DNA of 14,049 bases from an uncultured Armatimonadota bacterium (GTDB lineage: Bacteria; Armatimonadota; UBA5829; DTJY01): positions 1 through 14,049 of the forward strand of contig CALNCU010000079.1 in assembly GCA_937875395.1 (NCBI GenBank), in the 5' to 3' direction. Position 1 is the stretch's first letter. The number at the start of each line of letters is the position of its first letter. The notes beneath the pieces were generated by a model. It made no database searches and was not told the origin of the DNA. It worked only from the letters and a program-made list of their open reading frames with translations. A program made the position numbers and the translations under genes. Of the stretch, positions 7,844-14,049 are shown piece by piece.

Positions 7844-8210
7844 CAAAGGCATCATACTTCAGGCAGTGCTCTTTCTGGGGTTCCTGCTAACCCTGGGCCT
7901 GGTCTGGTTTGAGATAAGGGCCTGGCGGAGGGGAACCAACAGGCTTACCCCCAGGCAGAACAAGCTGAGGATTGCATCTGCGGCGCTTATGGCGGCAGTC
8001 TTTGCCATGATGCTTGCAGGCAGATGGCTTCCGCAGGAGAATCTCATCCTTGCGCTCTCATACTGGCTTTTCTGCACGGGGCTTGCCATATTGGCGCTCT
8101 TTATCTCCATCCTTCTTATGAGGGAGGTGGGGGAGAGCTATCTGGAAGAGAAGAAGAGCATGCTAAAAGAACTGGGGCACGGAAACCGTGAAGACGGGCA
8201 TGACGCATAA
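7830..8210 (+). CDS. Three-helix membrane protein between rpe and ribD, function unknown
   Basis: I do not recognise this 126-residue protein. Three membrane helices are visible at about 9-27, 47-64 and 71-95. A basic loop (RAWRRGTNRLTPRQNK) separates the first two. The tail is charged and probably cytoplasmic (EVGESYLEEKKSMLKEL, followed by a His- and Gly-containing end). The start is GTG, 14 bases inside the end of rpe, with GGGAG upstream. The end overlaps ribD. Overlaps on both sides argue that it is a translated member of the operon. No catalytic motif is apparent. Confidence 0.75.
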   Translation: MVHFNKGIILQAVLFLGFLLTLGLVWFEIRAWRRGTNRLTPRQNKLRIASAALMAAVFAMMLAGRWLPQENLILALSYWLFCTGLAILALFISILLMREVGESYLEEKKSMLKELGHGNREDGHDA

Positions 8211-9273
8211 AGAGTTTATGAAGCAGGCGCTGCTTCTTGCGCGGCGCGGCAGAACCAGCCCCAACCCCATGGTAGGGGCTGTCCTGGTTAAGGACGGCGC
8301 CGTTGTGGGGAAGGGATACCACCCCAAAGCAGGCATGCCGCATGCAGAAATCCTGGCCCTCCGCCAGGCCGGAGTGCGGGCTTTGGGGGCAGACCTTTAC
8401 GTTACGCTGGAACCCTGCTGCCACCACGGAAAGACTCCGCCCTGCGCAGATGCCGTAATAGCATCCGGCGTTAAAAGAGTCTTTGCCGCCATGGCAGACC
8501 CCAATCCGCTGGTCTGCGGCAAGGGATTTGAGCGCCTCAGGTCGGCCGGGGCAGAGGTGCATGTGGGCCTTCTGGAAGAGGCGGCGCAAGAGCTCAACCG
8601 GGGCTTTATAAAACGCGTAACATGCGGCAGGCCCTTTGTTCTGTGGAAGGCGGCAATGACCCTTGACGGCAAGACTGCCTGCCACACAGGGGATTCCCGG
8701 TGGGTAACCGGGGAGTCCGCCCGGCGTCATGTTCACCGGATAAGGAGCCTGTCAGACGCCGTAATGGTAGGGATAGGCACCGTACTTGCAGATAACCCGC
8801 AGCTTACCGTGCGTGCCTGCAGGGGGCAAAATCCGCTCCGCGTAGTGGTGGACGCGCGGGCAGAGACTCCTCCCTCCTCCCGAGTGCTGGGGGATGAGGC
8901 AGAGACAATTATAGCCGTCACAAACAGCGCCCCCATAGGCCGCGTAGAAGCGCTCAGGGGTGCGGGCGCCGGGATTATAGAAGTGGAATCGCAGGCGGGA
9001 AGGGTGAACCTTACCCTTCTATTAGAAACCCTTGCCGGGCTTGGAATAAACAATATGCTCCTGGAGAGCGGGGGGCGGCTCTCCGCCTCTATGCTAAAGA
9101 GCGGGCTTGTTGACCGGGGCCTTATATTTATTGCGCCAAAGATTGCGGGCGGGCGGGATGCCCCAACCCCCGTTGAAGGGGACGGCGCCTCCTTTATGGC
9201 GGAGGCTCTTAATACGGGCGCCCCAAAAGTCCGCCGCTTTGGGGATGACATAGCCCTGGAGTTTGATATTTGA
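8200..9273 (+). CDS. ribD: Bifunctional riboflavin deaminase/reductase RibD
   Basis: Cytoplasmic bifunctional enzyme of riboflavin synthesis. It deaminates the pyrimidine made from GTP and then reduces its ribosyl side chain with NADPH. From the ATG at 8200 it has 357 residues. The N-terminal cytidine-deaminase-like domain shows HAE (48-50) and PCC...PPC with C73 and C82 as Zn ligands. These positions agree to within one residue with the Bacillus enzyme and support this start, although a GTG at 8188 is in frame and neither start has a strong ribosome binding site. The reductase domain (about 145-357) carries LWKAAMTLDGK (148-158), GDSRWVTG (164-171) and ADNPQLTVR (197-205). It overlaps the upstream membrane-protein gene by 11 bases. 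Confidence 0.96.
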   Translation: MTHKEFMKQALLLARRGRTSPNPMVGAVLVKDGAVVGKGYHPKAGMPHAEILALRQAGVRALGADLYVTLEPCCHHGKTPPCADAVIASGVKRVFAAMADPNPLVCGKGFERLRSAGAEVHVGLLEEAAQELNRGFIKRVTCGRPFVLWKAAMTLDGKTACHTGDSRWVTGESARRHVHRIRSLSDAVMVGIGTVLADNPQLTVRACRGQNPLRVVVDARAETPPSSRVLGDEAETIIAVTNSAPIGRVEALRGAGAGIIEVESQAGRVNLTLLLETLAGLGINNMLLESGGRLSASMLKSGLVDRGLIFIAPKIAGGRDAPTPVEGDGASFMAEALNTGAPKVRRFGDDIALEFDI

Positions 9274-9329
9274 CGGATGCCGGGCACAGGGGATACCTCA
9301 ACGGCAAATTGCTTGCAAATGGAGAAGGC

Positions 9330-9977
9330 ATGTTTACGGGACTTATTGAAGAAGTTGGAAGAGTGGCACGCGCCACCCCCTCCGCCGGCGGGGTGAGGCT
9401 GGTTATACATGCGCCCATTATCTCCGCCGGCGTAGCAATAGGAGACAGCGTAAGCATAAACGGAGCATGCCACACCGTGGTCTCCGCCGCCCCGCCCTGC
9501 ATGGAGTTTGATTCCGTAAAAGAGACTGTGGGCAGAAGCACAACCGGCGCCCTCCGCCCCGGCGATGTTGTAAACCTTGAATGCGCGCTAAGGGCCGGAG
9601 ACAGGCTTGGCGGGCACATGGTACAGGGGCACGTGGACGGCACTGGCCGGATAGCAGATATAAAACAGGCCGGCACGGAGACCCGCATAAAGATAGAGGC
9701 TCCGGCAGAGATACTAAAGTTTATGGTAGAAAAAGGCTCCATAGCCGTAGACGGCATAAGCCTCACGGTGGCAGAGGCGGGCAGGGATTCCTTTACCGTG
9801 GCGGTTATTCCCCACACGCTGGCAGAGACCACGCTGGGCAAAGCATCCAAAAATAAAACCGTTAACCTGGAAACTGATATAATAGGAAAGTACGTATATA
9901 AATTTGTAGAAAAAAAAGAGACTTCCGGCGACAGCGTGCTTCTGGAGAAGCTTGTATCCGGCGGGTTCATGGAGTAG
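9330..9977 (+). CDS. ribE: Riboflavin synthase alpha subunit
   Basis: Catalyses the dismutation of two 6,7-dimethyl-8-ribityllumazine molecules to riboflavin, the last step of the pathway. It has 215 residues with the typical MFTGLIEEVG start, directly preceded by GGAGAAGG. A longer in-frame TTG frame from 9270 is rejected because of that site. The two tandem lumazine-binding barrels are evident: residues 1-96 with INGACHTV (C47) and 97-190 with the hallmark GGHMVQGHVDG (94-104, H101) and DGISLTV (141-147). The gene is also called ribC in some species. Only the ribosome binding site of ribBA lies between it and the next gene. Confidence 0.97.
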   Translation: MFTGLIEEVGRVARATPSAGGVRLVIHAPIISAGVAIGDSVSINGACHTVVSAAPPCMEFDSVKETVGRSTTGALRPGDVVNLECALRAGDRLGGHMVQGHVDGTGRIADIKQAGTETRIKIEAPAEILKFMVEKGSIAVDGISLTVAEAGRDSFTVAVIPHTLAETTLGKASKNKTVNLETDIIGKYVYKFVEKKETSGDSVLLEKLVSGGFME

Positions 9978-9981
9978 AGTT

Positions 9982-11226
9982 GTGCAGAACGGAATATGTT
10001 CCATAGAAGAAGCCATAGAAGATTTTAAGAACGGCAAAATAGTAATAGTTGTAGACGATGAAGACCGGGAGAACGAAGGCGATTTTATTATGGCCGCAGA
10101 TAAGGTGACTCCCGAAGCCATAAACTTTATGGCAAAATACGGCCGCGGGCTTGTCTGCCTCCCTGCCACAAAGAGCCGGATGGAAGAGCTGGAACTCTCT
10201 ATGATGGTAGACAACAACACCGCCCTCCTTGAAACGCCGTTCACCGTAAGCATAGACGCAGTACACGGCACCACAACGGGGATCTCCGCCTTTGACAGGG
10301 CGCAGACAATAAAGACCTTTATAGATCCAAATGCCGCCCCCAAAGACCTGGCGCGCCCGGGGCACATCTTCCCGCTTGCGGCAAAAGACGGCGGCGTGCT
10401 TATGCGGGCCGGGCATACGGAGGCGGTTGTAGACCTGGCGCGCCTCTCCGGGCTCTATCCCGCAGGCGTGCTCTGCGAAATTTTAAGCGAAGACGGCACC
10501 ATGGCCCGCCTGCCGGAACTCTGCCAAATAGCAGAAAAGTTTGATCTTAAAATTGCCACCATAGCAGATCTAATAAAATACCGGCGCCGCACAGAGAAGC
10601 TGGTACACCTGGCGGCAAAGACCAAGCTCCCCACCCGCTTTGGAGAGTTTGATCTTTATGCTTATGAAACAAGCATAGAAGATAAACCGTACGTAGCGCT
10701 GACCATGGGAGATGTAACGGATGGACAGCCGGTGCTTGTGCGCATACATTCAAGCTGCGTAACCGGCGACGTTCTGCACTCCCTGCGCTGTGATTGCGGG
10801 GAGCAGCTTGAGCGGGCAATGAAGGCCATAGCCAGGGAAGGCAGGGGCATACTGCTCTACATCTTCCAGGAAGGGCGCGGTATAGGGCTTGTGAACAAAC
10901 TTAAGGCCTACGCACTGCAGGACAAGGGCCTTGATACCATAGAAGCAAACGAGCGCCTGGGGTACCCCGCCGATCTTAGAGATTACGGATTAGGGGCGCA
11001 GGTGCTTATAGACCTGGGCGTAAAAAAGATACGGTACATGACAAACAGCCCGTCAAAACTGGCGGGGCTTTTAGGGTACGATTTAGAAATAGTGGAAAGG
11101 GTGCCGCTTGTAGTGGAGCCTAACGCAGCCTCCTGCCGGTACCTTGCCACAAAGCGGGACAGAATGGGGCACATGCTTGGCCCCAACCTTAGCAAAGAGG
11201 AGACAGGACATGACAAAGACCTTTGA
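9982..11226 (+). CDS. ribBA: Bifunctional DHBP synthase / GTP cyclohydrolase II (RibBA)
   Basis: Supplies both precursors of the riboflavin ring system. The N-terminal domain makes 3,4-dihydroxy-2-butanone 4-phosphate from ribulose 5-phosphate; the C-terminal domain opens GTP. From the GTG at 9982 it has 414 residues, normal for the fusion. DHBP synthase shows DDEDRENEGDF (25-35) and the HTEAVVDLARLSGL segment (145-158). GTP cyclohydrolase II (about 205-400) shows the Zn cysteines C259, C270 and C272 in SCVTGDVLHSLRCDCG, then QEGRGIGL (296-303) and TNSPSK (354-359). The residue before the first Zn cysteine is Ser where Glu is usual, and Phe precedes QEGRG where Arg is common; both look like mild variation. 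GGAG seven bases upstream overlaps the end of ribE. Confidence 0.96.
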   Translation: MQNGICSIEEAIEDFKNGKIVIVVDDEDRENEGDFIMAADKVTPEAINFMAKYGRGLVCLPATKSRMEELELSMMVDNNTALLETPFTVSIDAVHGTTTGISAFDRAQTIKTFIDPNAAPKDLARPGHIFPLAAKDGGVLMRAGHTEAVVDLARLSGLYPAGVLCEILSEDGTMARLPELCQIAEKFDLKIATIADLIKYRRRTEKLVHLAAKTKLPTRFGEFDLYAYETSIEDKPYVALTMGDVTDGQPVLVRIHSSCVTGDVLHSLRCDCGEQLERAMKAIAREGRGILLYIFQEGRGIGLVNKLKAYALQDKGLDTIEANERLGYPADLRDYGLGAQVLIDLGVKKIRYMTNSPSKLAGLLGYDLEIVERVPLVVEPNAASCRYLATKRDRMGHMLGPNLSKEETGHDKDL

Positions 11227-11683
11227 AGGCAGGCTGGTTGCCGACGGGCTTAAATTTGGCATAGTAATCAGCCGGTTCAACGAGTTCATCACAGGGAAAC
11301 TCCTGGAGGGCGCAAAGGATGCGCTCATCCGCCACGGCGCAGGGGAAGAGAACATCTCCGTTGCCTGGGTGCCCGGCACCTTTGAGATACCCCTGGCGGC
11401 AAAGAAGATGGCAGCATCTAAAAAGTACAATGCCGTCATCTGCCTTGGCGCACTTATCCGCGGGGCCACGCCGCACTTTGATTACATAGCGGCGGAAGCA
11501 TCAAAAGGCATAGCGCAGGTTGGGCTTGAAACCGGCGTGCCGTGCATCTTTGGCGTTATAACCACGGAATCCATAGAACAGGCAATAGAACGTGCCGGCA
11601 CCAAATCCGGCAACAAAGGGTTTGCCGCCGCAGAAGCAGCAATAGAAATGGCAAACCTGCTTAACAATATAGATAATACATAG
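11210..11683 (+). CDS. ribH: 6,7-Dimethyl-8-ribityllumazine synthase
   Basis: Condenses the two products of the RibD and RibB branches into the lumazine that riboflavin synthase uses. It is expected to form a pentamer or a 60-subunit capsid. From the ATG at 11210 it has 157 residues. Family motifs are clear: SRFNEFI (21-27), PGTFEIPLAAKKM (55-67), GALIRGATPHFDY with the active-site H89, and ITTESIEQAIERAGTKSGNKG (117-137). GAGGAGA lies about six bases before the start, and the gene overlaps ribBA by 17 bases. In many bacteria nusB follows ribH; here an HtrA protease gene follows instead. Confidence 0.97.
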   Translation: MTKTFEGRLVADGLKFGIVISRFNEFITGKLLEGAKDALIRHGAGEENISVAWVPGTFEIPLAAKKMAASKKYNAVICLGALIRGATPHFDYIAAEASKGIAQVGLETGVPCIFGVITTESIEQAIERAGTKSGNKGFAAAEAAIEMANLLNNIDNT

Positions 11684-11718
11684 TCCGTAGATGCTTCACC
11701 CGGACTTTTAGAGGTGAA
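11682..11718 (+). promoter_or_regulatory. Predicted H-type pseudoknot covering the HtrA ribosome binding site
   Basis: AGTCCG (11682-11687) pairs perfectly with CGGACT (11701-11706), and TTCACC (11695-11700) pairs perfectly with GGTGAA (11713-11718). The two stems interlock as an H-type pseudoknot with loops of 7, 0 and 6 nt. The second stem contains most of the GAGGTG ribosome binding site (11711-11716) of the HtrA gene. The first arm overlaps the ribH stop codon (11681-11683), so a terminating ribosome would open it. The pairing is seen directly; the regulatory role is inferred. Confidence 0.4.
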
Positions 11719-11722
11719 AGAT

Positions 11723-12889
11723 ATGAAACTGGGCAGAATAGTCTCTTACGTGCTGGTTTTTGTGCTGGGCTTTGCGGCCTGCGCACTTATTATCTACAAG
11801 CTTGGGTACACATCCGGGACAACATCCGCCGGAGCCGTCTCTAGCAACCTGGGCGCGCGGCCGTTTACACCGCTTGTTCGCAAGGGGCAGAACCCCATTG
11901 CAGATGCGGCGGAAGCCGTAGGCCCGGCAGTAGTGAATATAGATACGGTAACAGAGCAGCGGGTGGCAAATCCGTTTGAAGGGTTCTTCGGCGGCCTGCC
12001 GGGCATGCCTCAGCGGCAGCTCACCATGGGGAAGGGTTCCGGCGTTATCATAAGCCGGGACGGATACATCCTCACAAACAACCATGTGGTTGCAGGTGCA
12101 CAGCGCATAAGCGTAAGGCTTAAGGACGGCCGAAAGTTCCATAACGTACGGCTGGTAGGTTCAGACAGCCGCACAGACCTTGCAGTCTTAAAGCTTGCCT
12201 CAAACAACCTGCCCTTTGCCCGGCTGGGTAATTCTGATGCCATTCGGGTGGGCGACTGGGCCATTGCGCTGGGCAACCCGCTGGGTCTGGAGAACACCGT
12301 TACCGTTGGAGTAATAAGCGCCACCAAAAGAAACGAGCAGGCTGGCATGGGCACGCATCTTGAAAACCTTATTCAAACAGATGCCGCCATAAACCCCGGA
12401 AACAGCGGAGGGGCGCTTGCAAACATAGCCGGCGAAGTGATAGGCATAAATACCATGATAGCCTCCACAGACCAGGGGCCGCAGAAGGGCAACATAGGAA
12501 TAGGGTTTGCCATCCCCATAAACTCCGCCCGCGGCATAGTAAAAGAACTAATTGCAAAAGGCAAGATAGTGCGCCCGTTCCTTGGCGTAGGCCTTGGAGA
12601 CATTACCGGCGACCTGGCGGACTGGTACAAGGAGCGCGGCTATTCTGCAGCCAAGGGTGCGGTGATTATGCAGGTCTATTCCGGCAGCCCGGCAGCGGCA
12701 GCGGGGCTTAAGCAGGGGGATATTATAACAGAGATAGACGGCGCAAAGGTTACCGGCAGCCAGCAGGCAGTCAAAATAATAGCCGGGCGCAAAGTGGGCC
12801 AGATTGTAAGGCTCTCCGTCTGGAGGATGGATAAGGCCTTGCTTATAGGGGTAAAGCTGGCAGAGATGCCAAGAAGCCCCGCCGGATAG
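11723..12889 (+). CDS. HtrA/Deg-family periplasmic serine protease with one PDZ domain
   Basis: Envelope quality-control protease of 388 residues. A signal anchor or uncleaved signal helix (about 7-25) is followed by a flexible linker, the trypsin-like domain (about 55-275) and one PDZ domain (about 284-380). The catalytic triad is H121 (TNNHVV), D152 (SRTDLAVL) and S228 (NPGNSGGAL), all in the usual context. A single PDZ domain plus an N-terminal membrane anchor resembles DegS/HhoA rather than two-PDZ DegP. The start at ATG 11723 is preferred over a GTG at 11714, because that GTG lies inside the GAGGTG ribosome binding site. It is the last gene before a strong terminator, 39 bases after ribH. 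A Cys in the membrane helix (C20) does not form a proper lipobox. Confidence 0.95.
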   Translation: MKLGRIVSYVLVFVLGFAACALIIYKLGYTSGTTSAGAVSSNLGARPFTPLVRKGQNPIADAAEAVGPAVVNIDTVTEQRVANPFEGFFGGLPGMPQRQLTMGKGSGVIISRDGYILTNNHVVAGAQRISVRLKDGRKFHNVRLVGSDSRTDLAVLKLASNNLPFARLGNSDAIRVGDWAIALGNPLGLENTVTVGVISATKRNEQAGMGTHLENLIQTDAAINPGNSGGALANIAGEVIGINTMIASTDQGPQKGNIGIGFAIPINSARGIVKELIAKGKIVRPFLGVGLGDITGDLADWYKERGYSAAKGAVIMQVYSGSPAAAAGLKQGDIITEIDGAKVTGSQQAVKIIAGRKVGQIVRLSVWRMDKALLIGVKLAEMPRSPAG

Positions 12890-12919
12890 CGGGTTTGGCA
12901 GATGTAACTTAAAGCAGAG

Positions 12920-12953
12920 CCCGGCGCAGGATTCATCCCTGTGCCGGGTTTTT
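12920..12953 (+). terminator. Rho-independent terminator of the aroB-to-htrA series
   Basis: An 11-bp stem with one G-U pair, CCCGGCGCAGG (12920-12930) against CCTGTGCCGGG (12938-12948), has a 7-nt loop and is followed by five T residues (12949-12953). It lies 30 bases after the HtrA stop codon. It faces the minus-strand terminator at 12958-12992, only four bases away. Confidence 0.88.
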
Positions 12954-12957
12954 AAGC

Positions 12958-12992
12958 AAAAAAAAGAGGCCCCGCCAAGATTATGCAGGGCC
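12958..12992 (-). terminator. Rho-independent terminator on the minus strand
   Basis: Read on the minus strand, GGCCCTGC (12992-12985) pairs over 8 bp, one of them G-U, with GCGGGGCC (12975-12968) around a 9-nt loop. It is followed by TC and a run of eight T residues (12965-12958). It ends transcription coming from the candidate small RNA promoter, and also serves the NHL-repeat gene if that transcript reads this far. Confidence 0.8.
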
Positions 12993-13042
12993 CACATGCA
13001 GAGAAGTTAATACTCCCACATGATTGTAAAAAAGAATTACTC
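12958..13042 (-). ncRNA. Candidate small RNA of about 85 nt, no known family
   Basis: A near-consensus promoter (13077-13049) predicts a start at about 13042 or 13041, and a clear Rho-independent terminator ends at 12958. Nothing on the minus strand beyond the terminator is a gene, since the HtrA gene lies there in the opposite sense. Predicted elements from the 5' end are a U-rich stretch that may close as GTAA/TTAC, a small stem GGGAGT/ACTTCT around ATTA, and the terminator hairpin with its U tail. CATGTGGG occurs twice (13022-13015 and 12998-12991). A four-codon frame starts at the first copy (MWEY) without a ribosome binding site. It does not match 6S RNA, tmRNA, SRP RNA or a riboswitch that I can recognise. 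Alternatively it is part of the 3' UTR of the NHL gene transcript. Confidence 0.5.
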
Positions 13043-13048
13043 AACCCG

Positions 13049-13077
13049 AGTATAGCATTCCCTTTTGCAACTGTCAA
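13049..13077 (-). promoter_or_regulatory. Near-consensus sigma70 promoter in front of the candidate small RNA
   Basis: On the minus strand there is a perfect TTGACA (13077-13072), a 17-nt spacer and TATACT (13054-13049, 5/6 match), with TGC directly before it as an extended -10. This is the best promoter in the window. It lies 40 bases after the stop of the NHL gene and points away from it. Confidence 0.75.
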
Positions 13078-13116
13078 GAAGGCCTCTTTTGCGCTTTTTT
13101 GCACAGGGGTACAATG

Positions 13117-14049
13117 TTAAATCCCCGGCAGGGTAAACGGTTCAAAGGGACGCAGAAGAGAGAACACCTGCAGGCGGCGGGCGCCGGCCTCCAGCACATA
13201 AACCCGCCCAAAACTATCCATCTGGGCATCCACCGGCTGAAAGAGCAATCCTTCCTCCAGCCCGTACCAGCCAAAACGCCTAAGGAAAGTGCCGGAACGG
13301 TCAAAAATCTTAAAGGAATGCTCGCCCCGGTCCACAACCCATATCTGATCGTTTCTATCTACAAAGACCCCGGCAGGGAAGGCAATATCCTGCTCGCCGT
13401 GGCCCTGGAACCCAAAGCGGTACAGGTACTTGCCGTCCCTGTCAAAGACCTGCACGGGCATGCCGGAACGGTCGACGGTATAGATTCTGCCCTGCCGGTC
13501 CGTCGCGGAATCTGCCAACCCGCGAAACTTCCCCTTGCCATCACCCTCCGACCCCACATAGAACCGGAACTTCCTGTCCGGGCCAAGCACTATGATGCGC
13601 TGGGTTGCCCTGTCCACAATATAGATATTTCCGTTTTTATCCACAGAGATTCTGCCCGGGCGGGGCGCTGGTTTGCCTTCTTCCTGCGGGAGCTCTATGG
13701 TGCCCGCTTTGCCGGAGGAATCCAGCACCTTTACCGGCCCGGCCTCATCTTCAGAGACCAGCAGTTTGCCGGATTTATCAACCGCAAGCCCAAAAGGAGC
13801 CTTTATCCCATCCGATGCGCCATAGCGCATCTTCGGCATCCCCTGAAGCGTAAAAACATCCACCTCTCCGGCCTTTAAATCTGCAATATAGATAAGACCG
13901 GCGCTCTCATCAATGGCAAGCGAAGAGGGCTGCATAAACGATGTTCCCTGGCCAAACCCGTTCACCCTAAACTGAAAGGCAAAATCCTGCTCCTGGCCAA
14001 AGGGCCCGGCCGCGGCGCCGCCGCAGAGAACAGCAAGTGCAAGAACCGT
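13117..14049 (-). CDS. Exported NHL-repeat beta-propeller protein, 5' end outside the window
   Basis: 310 residues are visible. The reading frame is open to the right edge, so the start lies outside. The first visible residues (TVLALAVLCGGAAAG) look like the hydrophobic core and cleavage site of a signal peptide, so the missing part is probably only a few codons. The rest is a series of about six NHL repeats, each with the pattern of a small residue, D-x-x-G-x-I/L-Y-V-x-D and a following VxVFDxxGK strand. An example is the repeat with VDKNGNIYIVDR. Together they should form a six-bladed propeller in the periplasm or on the cell surface. Such propellers bind proteins, RNA or polymers; no catalytic motif is seen. 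A shorter in-frame GTG at 13965 is not the true start. The stop is TAA at 13119-13117. Confidence 0.88.
   Translation of the reverse strand, partial: TVLALAVLCGGAAAGPFGQEQDFAFQFRVNGFGQGTSFMQPSSLAIDESAGLIYIADLKAGEVDVFTLQGMPKMRYGASDGIKAPFGLAVDKSGKLLVSEDEAGPVKVLDSSGKAGTIELPQEEGKPAPRPGRISVDKNGNIYIVDRATQRIIVLGPDRKFRFYVGSEGDGKGKFRGLADSATDRQGRIYTVDRSGMPVQVFDRDGKYLYRFGFQGHGEQDIAFPAGVFVDRNDQIWVVDRGEHSFKIFDRSGTFLRRFGWYGLEEGLLFQPVDAQMDSFGRVYVLEAGARRLQVFSLLRPFEPFTLPGI

Noticed and set aside
7844..8199. FMN riboswitch upstream of ribD
   Set aside because: The stretch is coding for the three-helix membrane protein and I find none of the conserved RFN-element sequence there.
8733..9970. Two overlapping minus-strand frames opposite ribD and ribE
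   Set aside because: They are exact opposites of strongly conserved enzymes, Ser/Pro-rich, and have no start signal.
11682..11709. Possible Rho-independent terminator between ribH and the HtrA gene
   Set aside because: The 6-bp stem has a 13-nt loop and only four T residues. The same bases explain better as part of a pseudoknot over the ribosome binding site.
11766..11785. Lipoprotein signal in the HtrA protein
   Set aside because: The residues before C20 are F-A-A, which does not fit the lipobox. A signal anchor explains the helix.
12878..12896. Short CCCGC/GCGGG hairpin at the HtrA stop codon followed by TTT
   Set aside because: The stem has only 5 bp and three T residues follow. The 11-bp hairpin at 12920 is the credible terminator.
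12548..12997. 149-codon minus-strand frame that begins with MWALHNLGG inside the small RNA region
   Set aside because: It would have to read through the terminator hairpin and U-run and then across the HtrA gene in antisense. No ribosome binding site precedes it.
13099..13878. 259-codon open frame on the plus strand opposite the NHL gene
   Set aside because: It is antisense to a repeat protein with clear conserved pattern, has no ribosome binding site and shows no domain. It is a shadow produced by codon bias.

Overview
The window is a 14 kb piece of bacterial chromosome made of compact housekeeping operons. I see no insertion sequence, phage gene, CRISPR array, tRNA or rRNA. The genes carry good Shine-Dalgarno sites, use ATG or GTG starts and sit behind sigma70-type promoters. 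The kinase-rpe and riboflavin gene neighbourhoods, together with the frequent ATA and AGG codons, suggest a Gram-negative bacterium of the Deltaproteobacteria/Nitrospirota kind. That placement is an inference with low confidence.

Layout from left to right. Positions 1-115 are an unresolved edge. A minus-strand gene (116-2662) encodes a membrane-anchored, two-GAF, SpoIIE/RsbU-type PP2C phosphatase. It is divergently transcribed from a plus-strand FemAB/CelD-like acyltransferase (2855-3967), with a promoter visible for each. A long co-oriented series then begins at a good promoter (3994-4023): aroB, a 65-residue membrane protein, a PASTA-domain Ser/Thr kinase-like receptor, rpe, a 126-residue three-helix membrane protein, ribD, ribE, ribBA, ribH and an HtrA-family periplasmic protease. 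Several of these genes overlap. The series ends in a strong Rho-independent terminator (12920-12953). At the right edge a minus-strand, exported NHL-propeller protein runs out of the window.

How the genes fit together. ribD, ribE, ribBA and ribH cover the riboflavin pathway from GTP and ribulose 5-phosphate to riboflavin, except for the dephosphorylation step. rpe interconverts ribulose 5-phosphate, which is also the RibB substrate, so its place beside the rib genes makes metabolic sense. aroB is the second step of the shikimate pathway. The kinase-like receptor and the HtrA protease point to envelope sensing and maintenance. The PP2C phosphatase implies a separate signalling output whose partners are not in the window.

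The least expected signals are non-coding. Between the HtrA and NHL genes a near-consensus sigma70 promoter (TTGACA, 17 nt, extended TATACT) fires leftward into a Rho-independent terminator only about 85 nt away, which predicts a stand-alone small RNA. The ribH-HtrA junction can fold as a perfect 6+6 bp H-type pseudoknot that buries the HtrA ribosome binding site. The kinase-like receptor also lacks the usual DFG glycine and HRD arginine.
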